Assembly: GCA_035369865.1 (NCBI GenBank) | Contig: DAOOVG010000010.1 | Coordinates: 1-34,904, forward strand | Reading direction: 5' to 3' | Source of the DNA: MVYY01 sp035369865 | GTDB taxonomy: Bacteria; Bacteroidota; Bacteroidia; Bacteroidales; Paludibacteraceae | DNA length: 34,904 nucleotides | Shown here: piece by piece, positions 7,865 through 16,461 of the stretch | How positions within the stretch are numbered: the stretch's first letter is position 1 | Layout: every line of letters starts with the position of its first letter | Notes under the pieces: model-generated | What the model was told of the DNA's origin: nothing | What the model saw: the letters and a program-made list of their open reading frames with translations, nothing else | Database searches by the model: none | Position numbers and translations under genes: made by a program

Positions 7865-8199
7865 AAAAAATTTCTGATTTTTTCTTATTTTATAATCTGA
7901 GTCCATTCAGAAAACTCTTTCAAAGTTAATTTATTTAAACATTGATGAGATTTCTACACTTGATTCGTATTAACCTAAAAAATTTTTTGTTTTTTAAGAA
8001 AACAATTTTTTTAGATTTATAAGTCTGCAAAATTTAATTGGTCAGCTATATAGGTTATTCTTTGATATTCAAAATATTATAATATTTTCATTCATGTAAA
8101 ATACTTTTATATGAATGAAAAAGAAACACAAAATGGGTAAAAAAGTTTCAATCTGATAATATAAATCTAAATATTTTTTCTATTTGTTATCAAAAATTC
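7865..8199. other. AT-rich gene-free region upstream of the SusC-like gene
   Basis: No gene is visible on either strand. The notable content is the pair of palindromes at 8071-8121, described separately. The length suggests a regulatory region for the SusC/SusD operon. Confidence 0.5.
8071..8121. repeat. Two overlapping palindromes upstream of the SusC-like operon
   Basis: AAAATATTATAATATTTT (8071-8088) is a perfect 18-bp palindrome. It overlaps by four bases a long hairpin in which TTTTCATTCAT (8085-8095) pairs with ATGAATGAAAA (8111-8121). The stem continues inward for six more pairs (one G-T), leaving a three-base loop, so it is about 17 bp long. No T run follows on either strand, so it is not a normal terminator. 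It lies about 80-130 bp upstream of the predicted -33 element, a plausible site for an activator or repressor. Confidence 0.5.
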
Positions 8200-8230
8200 T
8201 TGTTTTTTATTTTTTAATGATTTATATTTG
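8200..8230 (+). promoter_or_regulatory. Promoter of the SusC/SusD operon
   Basis: TTG (8200-8202), a 20-bp spacer and TATATTTG (8223-8230) followed by C match the Bacteroidota promoter closely. The start would be near 8237, leaving a leader of about 64 nt before the ATG at 8301. Confidence 0.65.
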
Positions 8231-8300
8231 CCAGTTCATTACTTTATTTTACAAGATAAAATAAAAATTAAGTAAATTTATCAACAAAAATGCAAAGCTT

Positions 8301-11300
8301 ATGAAAAAACTAATCTTCTTATTTACCTGCCTATTTATGGTAGGAGTGAGTTTAACGAGTGCCCAATCGCGACCAATTTCGGGGAAGGTAATTTCTTCAG
8401 AAGATGGCAAACCGGTAATAGGAGCCTCAGTGTTGGTTAAGGGAACAACAATAGGAACCATAACAGATGTCAATGGTAATTTTACAATTGATTTACCAGC
8501 GAATGCAAATACTTTGGTTATTTCCTATGTGGGTATGGAAACTGTAGAGGTGGAAGCCAAAAATGGAATGGTGGTAGAATTATTTAGCAGTGTATCCGAA
8601 TTAGATGAAGTAATTGTTACTGCTTTTGGAACTACAACCAAGAAATCTTTTACCGGTTCAGCAGCAGTAATCAAAGAGGATGATATTATTAAGCGTCAGG
8701 CTTCTAATATTACCAATGCTTTGGTTGGACAAGTAGCTGGAATTCAAGGTTTGTCTTCAAATGGTCAGCCAGGTGTAGGTTCTACTATCCGTATTAGAGG
8801 AATTGGCTCACTGAATGCAAGCAATGCACCTCTTTATATTGTTGATGGCATACCTTATGATACCGATATTTCTGCTATTAATAATGCAGATATTGAGTCA
8901 ATTACAATATTAAAGGATGCTGCTTCCAATGCCTTATATGGAGCAAGAGGAGCTAATGGAGTAGTTATTATAACTACCAAACGTGGCAAATCGAGAGAGG
9001 CTTTAGTTACTGTCGATACTAAATGGGGTAATAATTCTCGTGCAATTCCTGCTTATAATGTAATGACAGATCCTGCTATGTATTATGAAACATTTTATCG
9101 AGCCCTGTATAACAGTAGGATTTCTGCAGGTGTAACTGCTGCTCACGAATATGCTAATAAAAATTTATTAGATGTTTCGCAAGGAGGATTAGGCTATTTA
9201 GTTTATACAGTCCCACAAAATGAACGTTTAATTGGTACTAATTTTAAACTAAATCCCAATGCTACTTTAGGTTATTCTGATGGAAATTTTACGTATTTGC
9301 CAGATGATTGGTATAACGAATTGTTCAAAACTAATAATTTCCGTCAGGAATATAATGTAAATATTAGTGGTGCTACAGATAAATTATCTTATTATGCCTC
9401 AATAGGTAAACTTGATGATACGGGAATTATTGAAAATTCTAATTTTTCCAGGTTTTCTAGTCGTGCAAATGTAGATTTTCAGGTAAAAAAATGGTTGAAA
9501 ATTGGAACTAATTTTTCTTTTGCTCAAACCAAAAGTAGATATCCAAGTGAGCAGACAACTACAAACTCATCAGGAAATCTATTTTTCTTAACTTCTAATA
9601 TTGCTCCTATATATCCCTTATATATTAGAGATGCTGATGGCAATATTATGGTTGATCATAATGGTTTTATTATGTATGACTATGGAGATGGAACTATTAT
9701 TCCTTATAAACGTCCATTTATGAGTCAGTCAAATCCTGCTTCGGCTCTTATGTTAAATAAAGAATTTTATTTAACGGATTATTTTATAGGGAAATGGTAT
9801 GCTATAGCAGATTTATATAAAGGTTTAAAATTTACAGTTAATTATGGTTCAACAAATGCTAATCAAAGATATCAATATACATTAAATCCATTTTATGGTC
9901 AATTCGCTGACATGGGAGGTGCGGCAGGTGTTAGTCAAACAAGATTCACGAGTACCAATCAACAATATTTATTAACTTACGAAAATCGCTTTGATTTAAA
10001 TAACATTGACTTATTATTGGGTTATGAATTGTATGAATTTAAAAATGCCGATTTATCAGGCTATAAACAAAAACTTTTTCAGCCTTTTGTTCCTGAAGTG
10101 AGCAATGCGATTCTTCAACCCAGTACTTCATCATCTACTGATTCTTATTCGACGATGGGAGTTCTCTTTCAGGCTAAATACGATTATGATACAAAATATT
10201 TTGCTTCTGCATCTTATCGTAGGGATGCTTCTTCTTGTTTTGCACCTAAAAATCGTTGGGGTAATTTTTGGTCTGTAGGTGGTGCATGGGATATTAATAG
10301 AGAAAGCTTTATGTCTATTGATTTTATCGATATGTTAAAATTAAAAGCCAGTTATGGAGCTCAAGGAAATGATAAACTTTATTATCCTGGTACTGCAACT
10401 ATTAATTCTGGTACTGCAACTATTAATTATTATCCCTATATTGATCAATATGAGGTAAAGGAAGTGAATGGAGAATTTTCAACTGCACGTATTTATAAAG
10501 GAAACGAAGATTTAACCTGGGAAACTTCTTATAATTTGAATGCTGGTATTGATTTTTCAATGTTCAATGAACGTTTTAATGGAACAATAGAAGGTTTTTC
10601 AAGAAAGACGGAAGATATGTTATATTATAAACCGATGCCAGGCTCTGCTGGATATACCGAATCGCCTATGAATATAGGCTCTGTAAGAAACTCTGGAGTA
10701 GAAGTTGATTTGCACATGGATATAATTAAATCACGTTCATTTGTCTGGAATATTTATGCTAATGCTACTTTTCTTAAAAATAGAATTATAGCTTTGGATG
10801 AATCATTAAATGGACAATGGATTGATGGAAATTATATTTACAAAGAGGGAGAATCCATGTATAATTTTTATATAAGAAAATATGCAGGCATCGATCCTGA
10901 AACGGGAGCTTCTTTGTGGTATAAGGATGTTATAGATAATGATGGAAATATTACCGGACAGGAAAAAGTTACAAATTGGTCTACCGCCACTCAATATGAA
11001 TTAGGAGATGTTCTTCCTGATGTTTATGGTGGTTTTGGAACATTATTCAATTTTGTCGGTTTCGATCTGTCCATTTCATGTGCTTATCAATTGGGTGGCA
11101 AAATATACGACAATACTTATGCCAGTTTAATGCATGCAGGATATGGAGATAATGCGGGGCGAAATTGGCATACTGATATTTTAAAAGCATGGACTCCCGA
11201 AAATCCGAATACCGATGTGCCAAGAGTAAATTCGAATGATCAATTTACAAATTATATCTCAGACCGATTTATTGTTAGCTCTGATTATCTAAGTATTCAA

Positions 11301-11504
11301 AACATAACATTAGGTTATACTTTGCCCAGCAAATTTTTAAAACGTTTTAATATCAACAAACTTCGGATTTATGGTGTGGCAGACAATGTAGCACTTTTTT
11401 CTGCCCGTAAAGGATTAGACCCTCGCCAGAGCTATACTACTTCGAATGCTGAATTGTATTCTCCTATACGGTCTATTTCCGGTGGCATAAATATAACGTT
11501 TTGA
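8301..11504 (+). CDS. SusC/RagA-family TonB-linked outer membrane protein
   Basis: This is a TonB-dependent outer-membrane channel that forms a lidded importer with its SusD-like partner. In the 1067-residue protein, residues 1-21 are a signal peptide (cleavage predicted after TSA, before QSRPISG). A carboxypeptidase-D-like regulatory domain follows to about residue 100 (SGKVISSEDGKPVIGASVLVKGT). Next come the DEVIVTAFGT box, a plug domain with the SusC signature YGARGANGVVIITTKRG, and a 22-strand-type barrel ending in ISGGINITF, with a terminal Phe as usual for barrel insertion. The partner gene follows after 27 bp. The substrate cannot be told: there are no glycoside hydrolases, peptidases, sulfatases or regulators next to it. 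Residues about 697-710 are a short tandem duplication. Confidence 0.96.
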   Translation: MKKLIFLFTCLFMVGVSLTSAQSRPISGKVISSEDGKPVIGASVLVKGTTIGTITDVNGNFTIDLPANANTLVISYVGMETVEVEAKNGMVVELFSSVSELDEVIVTAFGTTTKKSFTGSAAVIKEDDIIKRQASNITNALVGQVAGIQGLSSNGQPGVGSTIRIRGIGSLNASNAPLYIVDGIPYDTDISAINNADIESITILKDAASNALYGARGANGVVIITTKRGKSREALVTVDTKWGNNSRAIPAYNVMTDPAMYYETFYRALYNSRISAGVTAAHEYANKNLLDVSQGGLGYLVYTVPQNERLIGTNFKLNPNATLGYSDGNFTYLPDDWYNELFKTNNFRQEYNVNISGATDKLSYYASIGKLDDTGIIENSNFSRFSSRANVDFQVKKWLKIGTNFSFAQTKSRYPSEQTTTNSSGNLFFLTSNIAPIYPLYIRDADGNIMVDHNGFIMYDYGDGTIIPYKRPFMSQSNPASALMLNKEFYLTDYFIGKWYAIADLYKGLKFTVNYGSTNANQRYQYTLNPFYGQFADMGGAAGVSQTRFTSTNQQYLLTYENRFDLNNIDLLLGYELYEFKNADLSGYKQKLFQPFVPEVSNAILQPSTSSSTDSYSTMGVLFQAKYDYDTKYFASASYRRDASSCFAPKNRWGNFWSVGGAWDINRESFMSIDFIDMLKLKASYGAQGNDKLYYPGTATINSGTATINYYPYIDQYEVKEVNGEFSTARIYKGNEDLTWETSYNLNAGIDFSMFNERFNGTIEGFSRKTEDMLYYKPMPGSAGYTESPMNIGSVRNSGVEVDLHMDIIKSRSFVWNIYANATFLKNRIIALDESLNGQWIDGNYIYKEGESMYNFYIRKYAGIDPETGASLWYKDVIDNDGNITGQEKVTNWSTATQYELGDVLPDVYGGFGTLFNFVGFDLSISCAYQLGGKIYDNTYASLMHAGYGDNAGRNWHTDILKAWTPENPNTDVPRVNSNDQFTNYISDRFIVSSDYLSIQNITLGYTLPSKFLKRFNINKLRIYGVADNVALFSARKGLDPRQSYTTSNAELYSPIRSISGGINITF
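10389..10430 (+). repeat. 21-bp in-frame tandem duplication inside the SusC-like gene
   Basis: Two adjacent 21-bp copies differ by one base near the end and encode GTATINS then GTATINY at about residues 697-710. This lies in the barrel part, probably in an extracellular loop. It looks like a recent slippage or duplication event that keeps the frame. Confidence 0.85.
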
Positions 11505-11531
11505 TAATTAACTTTTTAAACAAGAAATAAT

Positions 11532-13133
11532 ATGAAAACAATAAAAAAAATAATTATCTTTTTTTTAAGTGCAGTAGTTTTAATAAGCTGCGAAGATAAG
11601 CTCGATACGGGACCTGAAGGAGGAACGTTGACTCAAGAACAGAAGAAAAAAGCTTTTGAAGCCAATCCTGCTTTGTTGGCATCGGATGTGGCAGCTATGT
11701 ATGCCAATATGATTGCCGATAGGGCAATCTTAGGAGAAGATTATCATAATGATTTTGGTTATGCAGCCGCTTGTTTGATGATGGATTCTAATGGTGCTGA
11801 CATGACATGTGCTAATGTGGGGTATAATTGGTTTGCTCCAAATGCTAGTTATGCAGATAGAGTTTATACAAATACAAGAACTATTTTTATGTGGAATCTT
11901 TTTTATAAACAAATTGCTTCAGCTAATTTGGTGATTTCTTCAGTAGATTCTGCAACAACTGAGCCTACTTTAAAAGCTTTTAGAGGGCAAGCTTTAGCTA
12001 TACGAGCTTTTGATTATCTGAATTTAGCTCAAACACATCAATTTACTTATATCGGTCATGAGGGAGCACCTTGTATTCCTATTGTTACTGAAAAAACTAC
12101 TGCCGAACAGTTGATAAATAATCCTCGGGCTTCTGTTGAAGCTGTATATCAATTAATAAAAAATGATTTAGATGAAGCCATTACTTTATTGGAAGGTTAC
12201 AAAAGGCCCGATAAGGGTTACATTGATCAAGCTGTAGCCTATGGATTAAGAGCTCGAACTAACCTTCTAATGGGCAATTATTTAGATGCTGCTAATGATG
12301 CCGAAATGGCTTTAAGTTTATCCGGAGCAATGCCTTATTCTCTTACTGAAGTATCTGTTCCAGCTTTTTGGAATGCAAATGATAATACGGTGATTTGGGC
12401 AAATATTATTACGGAGAATAACGATATTGTTTTAACCGGTATTGTAAATATGCCTTCTCATTTGTGTTCTTTCTTTACTGATGGATATGTTGGAGTAGGA
12501 GCATGGAAAAAGATTAACTTGCCATTGTATAGGAAAATTCCCAGCACCGATGTTCGAAAAGGTTGGTGGCTGGACGAGAACTTAGAGTCTCCTCTTGTAG
12601 CTGATCGATCGTATAATGGATGGTTTGAAATTGCAAGGTCAGATGGTGATTTTGGTCCTTATACTAATGTTAAATTTGGAGCAGATAATAATGATTTGAA
12701 TAATTTAATCCCGGCACAAGATTGGTTTTTGATGCGTGCCGAAGAAATGATTTTTATTAAAGCTGAAGGGTTAGCTATGGGTGGACAGCCTAACGATGCA
12801 AAAAATTTACTTGAAAATTTTGTTAGAGCAAATAGAAATCCGAATTATGTATGTAATGCTTCTGCTCCCGAAGCAATTAGAGACGAAATATGGTTTCAAC
12901 GCAGAATTGAATTCTGGGGAGAAGGGTTTTCTTATTTTGATGTAATGAGATTGAAAAAACCTGTTATCAGAGTCGAAAATGGGGTGACTTCATTCCCTGA
13001 TGCTTGGCAATTTAATATTCCTGCTGAACATCCGATATTGTTATGGCTTGTTCCCAAGAGTGAGATAGAAGCGAATGAAGGGATATCGGAGGCAGATAAC
13101 AATCCCAAAGTTGATCCACCTGTAGCTCAATAG
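11532..13133 (+). CDS. SusD/RagB-family nutrient-binding outer membrane lipoprotein
   Basis: This is the surface lipoprotein that caps the SusC-like channel and binds its substrate. The 533-residue protein has a lipoprotein signal with Cys20 (VVLISC) followed by ED, an acidic pair consistent with surface export in Bacteroidota. The N-terminal SusD-like region includes helical TPR-like segments (FRGQALAIRAFDYLNLAQTHQF; GLRARTNLLMGNYLDAANDAEMAL). The conserved C-terminal part has WFLMRAEEMIFIKAEGLAM and EIWFQRRIEFWGEGFSYFDVMRLK, hallmarks of the family. It lies 27 bp after the SusC-like gene and 43 bp before a third lipoprotein gene in the same operon. Substrate unknown; a peptide or an oligosaccharide is equally possible. 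Confidence 0.95.
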   Translation: MKTIKKIIIFFLSAVVLISCEDKLDTGPEGGTLTQEQKKKAFEANPALLASDVAAMYANMIADRAILGEDYHNDFGYAAACLMMDSNGADMTCANVGYNWFAPNASYADRVYTNTRTIFMWNLFYKQIASANLVISSVDSATTEPTLKAFRGQALAIRAFDYLNLAQTHQFTYIGHEGAPCIPIVTEKTTAEQLINNPRASVEAVYQLIKNDLDEAITLLEGYKRPDKGYIDQAVAYGLRARTNLLMGNYLDAANDAEMALSLSGAMPYSLTEVSVPAFWNANDNTVIWANIITENNDIVLTGIVNMPSHLCSFFTDGYVGVGAWKKINLPLYRKIPSTDVRKGWWLDENLESPLVADRSYNGWFEIARSDGDFGPYTNVKFGADNNDLNNLIPAQDWFLMRAEEMIFIKAEGLAMGGQPNDAKNLLENFVRANRNPNYVCNASAPEAIRDEIWFQRRIEFWGEGFSYFDVMRLKKPVIRVENGVTSFPDAWQFNIPAEHPILLWLVPKSEIEANEGISEADNNPKVDPPVAQ

Positions 13134-13176
13134 TTAATAAAATATTTTTAATTCAGAATTTTTAAATGTTAATTAT

Positions 13177-14166
13177 ATGAAAAAAATTGGTAAAATTTTT
13201 AACATAGTGCTTGGTATCATAGTCGTTTCATTGATGTTTTTTACATCTTGCGAAGATACCATCGAAAGAGAACCGTCTCCTGCAGTTTCTTCTGATTGTC
13301 AAAATGTGTTTTTCACAAATAATAATGTTACTGATGTAGAATTGGAACCAACAGATCCCACTCAAGTTAGGGTAATTATATCCAGGCAAAATTCAGAAGA
13401 GGCAGCAACTGTTCCTTTGAAGGTTATTAGTGCTGATAGTGTTTTTATCATTCCTGACACAGTAACTTTTGAAGCAGGAGTAGACACTACGAGTTTTGTA
13501 GTGACTTTTCCTGAAGCGGAAGAAGGAATAAAATATAGCTTTGAAATAGGAATTTCCGGCGATGAATATTTAAATCCGTACATAAGCGATAAAACTTCCA
13601 TAAAAATTTCTGTTATTCGCATTAAATGGGAAGACATTGGTCCAGGAGTTATGATTGAAGGGATTATATCTACTTTATTTGGGGTGCCTGAATTATATCC
13701 TTTTTATGTAGATATTCAAAAAGCTACTTTGCCAGGCAGTATTACACGTTATCGTCTGATAAATCCTTTTAAACCAATGGAAGCTGAAGATTTGGATAAA
13801 TATGGCATAGCTGATGGTTATCCTTATAATGCTCCAGGAGACATGTTACCAGGTGATTTTTATTTGGTTATTGAGGTTGATGCTGAAAATAATGCATCCA
13901 TGGAACCACAACAAATGGGATTCGATTGGGGATATGGTTATTTTACAGTGGGTTCTATTTATGGAAATATTTCCGATAATTTAAGTGCTTATCCATTAGG
14001 AGAATATGATGAAGATAATGGTGTGATTATTTTCCCTGAAAATTCTTTGTTTGTGAGCATGGCAAATTATAAAGATGGGGCACAATATCCCTGCGATACT
14101 CCTACTTACATTTATTTAAGTCGGGATGACTATTTGGCTGCTCAAAGTGCAAATTCAGAAGAGTAG
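13177..14166 (+). CDS. SusE/F-position surface lipoprotein with an Ig-like or Calx-beta-like domain
   Basis: This 329-residue predicted lipoprotein has a lipobox at FFTSC (Cys25) followed by ED, as in its SusD neighbour, suggesting surface exposure. Residues about 45-145 resemble a beta-sandwich of the Calx-beta type (NNVTDVELEPTDPTQVRVIISRQ, then a segment ending DTTSFVVTF). The rest is an aromatic- and acid-rich domain I do not recognise. It is the third gene of the operon, 43 bp after the SusD-like gene and followed by a terminator. Proteins in this position usually help bind the substrate at the cell surface. That role is inferred from position, since no family was matched with certainty. 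Confidence 0.75.
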   Translation: MKKIGKIFNIVLGIIVVSLMFFTSCEDTIEREPSPAVSSDCQNVFFTNNNVTDVELEPTDPTQVRVIISRQNSEEAATVPLKVISADSVFIIPDTVTFEAGVDTTSFVVTFPEAEEGIKYSFEIGISGDEYLNPYISDKTSIKISVIRIKWEDIGPGVMIEGIISTLFGVPELYPFYVDIQKATLPGSITRYRLINPFKPMEAEDLDKYGIADGYPYNAPGDMLPGDFYLVIEVDAENNASMEPQQMGFDWGYGYFTVGSIYGNISDNLSAYPLGEYDEDNGVIIFPENSLFVSMANYKDGAQYPCDTPTYIYLSRDDYLAAQSANSEE

Positions 14167-14218
14167 AACATTTAGTTTTGTGTGTGATTTTATTATTACA
14201 TTTGTACAATAATTATAG

Positions 14219-14262
14219 AAATAGTAGTGGGTTGTTTTTATTCCCATTACTATTTTTATTTT
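14219..14262 (+). terminator. Intrinsic terminator of the SusC/SusD operon
   Basis: AAATAGTAGTGGG (14219-14231) pairs with CCCATTACTATTT (14243-14255), with one G-U pair, and a T-rich run follows. It lies 53 bp after the last stop codon. Confidence 0.82.
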
Positions 14263-14296
14263 TATGAATGATTAAGCTTTAGTAAATAACTTGTTG

Positions 14297-14998
14297 CTAT
14301 AATATTTCCAATACTTCTTTTAGATGTGAAATTTGATAAGTGCAGTCAAATTTTTCGGCTGATGGGTTTGTGTTATTTTTAACATACACTTGATCTATTC
14401 CTGCATTTTTTGCTCCAAGAATATCGGCTATATAACTATCGCCAATCATAATAGTTTCTTGGGGTTTTGCCTGATTAAGTTCTAAAGCATACTCAAAAAT
14501 TCGTGCATCAGGTTTCAGAGCTTTAGCATCTTCGGAAAGGACAATAAAGGAAAAATAGTTTTCTATCTGGCAACTTCTGATTTTTTTATATTGAACTTCT
14601 CTGAAACCGTTAGAAATCAAGGTGAGCGGATATTTTGAAGACAAATAATCGAGTAATTCTTTAGCAAAAGGTTTTAGAGCTGTTTTGGTGGGCAAAATTT
14701 TTAGGTAATAATCTCCCATTTTTCTGGCCAATTCGTGGTCATTAATTCCCATCATAGAAAGTGGATACAGAAAACGTTCCATCATCAAGTATTCTCTGGT
14801 AATTTCACCTTTTCCATAAGCTTCCCAAAGCTCAAGATTGCGTTGGGCATAGAGGTGAAAAAATGTTTCAAAATCGTCAAAATATTGGTTTAACTTCCAT
14901 TCATTAAAAATATCTTGCAAAGAAAGTTTTGCGTTTTCGTGAAAATTCCAGAGCGTATCGTCTAAATCGAAGAAAACATATCTGTATTTTTTTCTCAT
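14297..14998 (-). CDS. yjjG: HAD-family phosphatase, YjjG-like nucleotidase
   Basis: This is a 233-residue haloacid-dehalogenase hydrolase. Motif I is FFDLDDTLW with the nucleophile Asp11 and acid/base Asp13. Motif II is LISNG, motif III has the Lys in ALKPDARIF, and motif IV is IMIGDSYIADILGAKNAG. The helical cap between motifs I and II, the FFDLDDTLWNF start and the overall length fit the YjjG/YfnB group. These hydrolyse (non-canonical) pyrimidine nucleoside monophosphates and act in house-cleaning. The gene stands alone, converging on the SusC/SusD operon. HAD substrate assignments from sequence are uncertain, so the symbol should be read as family level. Confidence 0.82.
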   Translation of the reverse strand: MRKKYRYVFFDLDDTLWNFHENAKLSLQDIFNEWKLNQYFDDFETFFHLYAQRNLELWEAYGKGEITREYLMMERFLYPLSMMGINDHELARKMGDYYLKILPTKTALKPFAKELLDYLSSKYPLTLISNGFREVQYKKIRSCQIENYFSFIVLSEDAKALKPDARIFEYALELNQAKPQETIMIGDSYIADILGAKNAGIDQVYVKNNTNPSAEKFDCTYQISHLKEVLEIL

Positions 14999-15054
14999 AT
15001 ATTATCTTTTGAACTTTCGTAAGTAAAATAAGTTGGTGGTTTAGAGAAAAAAAA

Positions 15055-15128
15055 CAGCATGTTTATTTAGTAAAATCGCTGATATTCAGTAATTCTATAG
15101 GATAAAACAAAAACAAAAAAACATGCTG
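15055..15128. repeat. 10-bp inverted repeat spanning 74 bp
   Basis: CAGCATGTTT (15055-15064) and AAACATGCTG (15119-15128) are perfect inverted repeats separated by 54 bp of AT-rich sequence. They lie between the divergent yjjG-like and binding-protein genes. This could be an operator pair, a weak terminator-like fold or the ends of a small decayed element. Nothing else in 14999-15223 is recognisable. Confidence 0.4.
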
Positions 15129-15223
15129 CAAGACAAAGATACAATAATTTTTTCAGAGATAAACAGCTTTTTTATTTCAAGTGAAAAAGCAATGGAAACT
15201 ATTTTTAGTTTTCATGTTTTGCA

Positions 15224-15255
15224 TTGGCTGTTTTCAGTTTTTCCAGCTATCTTTG
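15224..15255 (+). promoter_or_regulatory. Promoter of the binding-protein gene
   Basis: TTG (15224-15226), 21 bp, then TATCTTTG (15248-15255), an exact TAnnTTTG box. The start would be near 15262, giving a leader of about 70 nt. I looked for a cobalamin riboswitch in that leader and saw none. Confidence 0.55.
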
Positions 15256-15333
15256 TAAACAAATTGTTGATGCTATAAATTTTGACTTTTTGTAAGGTGA
15301 ACATAGCATTCATGGCAATTTAAGTAAATTTTG

Positions 15334-16461
15334 ATGAAAAAATTTTTGTCTTTTATATTACCGTTACTGATTTTAGTTTCTTCATGTATTTCCCGAGATT
15401 CGCATAGAACTGGCGAAACGCCGCTATATTCTTTACACCTGTGTTATGCTAAAGGTTTTTCAGTTAGCTATTTCAAAAATTTTAAAGAAGTAACGGTTTT
15501 TAATCCCTGGACAAAAGAAACTGTTTATCAACGATATTATTTGGTTTACGATACATCGGTTGCTGTACCAGCGAATGGCGTGAAAATTAAAATTCCTGTT
15601 TATACATTGGCAGCTACTTCTGTTACTCATTTTGAATTTCTGTGTTTGCTAAATGAAATTGATGCCGTTACAGGTGTTTGTTCTGCTAAAATTATTTACA
15701 ATCCACAAATCAACGATAGGCTTAAAAAAGGTCTTGTAGTAGATTTGGGAGATGCATTTAATATGAATCTTGAAAAAACGGTGCAACTTCATGCAGATAT
15801 TGTAATGGTAAGTGGTTATAATCAGAACGATCCGTTTACACAGCGTCTTGTTGAAATAGGCATTCCAGTAGTTTATAACAACGAATGGATGGAAAATTCT
15901 TTATTGGGACGTACAGAATGGATAAAATTTATTGGCGCGTTTTTCGATAAAGAAAAACTCGCCGATAGTATTTTTCAAAGAATTGAACAGCAATATTTGG
16001 AAGTTTCAAACAAAGCAAAAGAAGTAAAATATCGCCCTACAATAATGTCTGGTTCCAATTTTCGGGGAACTTGGTACATGCCAGGTGGACAAAATTTTAT
16101 GGCACAACTTTTTTTAGATGCTGGTGGAAATTATTTTTATGCGGATGATACAACCAAAGGAAGTTTGCCTTTGAATTTTGAAAAAATCTTGAAGAATTTT
16201 GCCGAAACTGATGTGTGGTTGAATTGCAGTTACTGCTCTTTAGACGAATTGTTGAAAGCAGATGCAAAATATGCACTTTTTCGTCCAGTTAAATTAAAGC
16301 AGGTTTATAATTTCAACAAACGGAGGTTGTCATCAGGAGCTAATGATTTTTGGGAAAGTGGTATAGCTCATCCTGATTTGTTACTAAAAGATATAATTTC
16401 TATTTTGCATCCGGAATTATTACCTGATTATGAATTGTTTTATACAAAAAAACTGGAATAA
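15334..16461 (+). CDS. ABC transporter substrate-binding lipoprotein, siderophore/cobalamin type (FecB/BtuF class)
   Basis: This is a 375-residue lipoprotein with lipobox LVSSC (Cys18). The mature part has the class III periplasmic-binding fold used for iron-siderophore and vitamin B12 uptake: TLAATSVTHFEFLCLLNEIDAVTGV in the first lobe, VQLHADIVMVSGYNQN, the second-lobe entry GIPVVYNNEWMENSLLGRTEWIKFIGAFF, and a long linking helix. I place the start at the ATG at 15334; a TTG immediately before it would add only one Met. No permease or ATPase gene is adjacent, and about 750 bp without genes follows, so this is an orphan component. Ligand unknown. Confidence 0.88.
   Translation: MKKFLSFILPLLILVSSCISRDSHRTGETPLYSLHLCYAKGFSVSYFKNFKEVTVFNPWTKETVYQRYYLVYDTSVAVPANGVKIKIPVYTLAATSVTHFEFLCLLNEIDAVTGVCSAKIIYNPQINDRLKKGLVVDLGDAFNMNLEKTVQLHADIVMVSGYNQNDPFTQRLVEIGIPVVYNNEWMENSLLGRTEWIKFIGAFFDKEKLADSIFQRIEQQYLEVSNKAKEVKYRPTIMSGSNFRGTWYMPGGQNFMAQLFLDAGGNYFYADDTTKGSLPLNFEKILKNFAETDVWLNCSYCSLDELLKADAKYALFRPVKLKQVYNFNKRRLSSGANDFWESGIAHPDLLLKDIISILHPELLPDYELFYTKKLE

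Noticed and set aside
15262..15333. Cobalamin riboswitch in the leader of the binding-protein gene
   Set aside because: The leader is only about 70 nt and lacks the B12 box and the other conserved segments.
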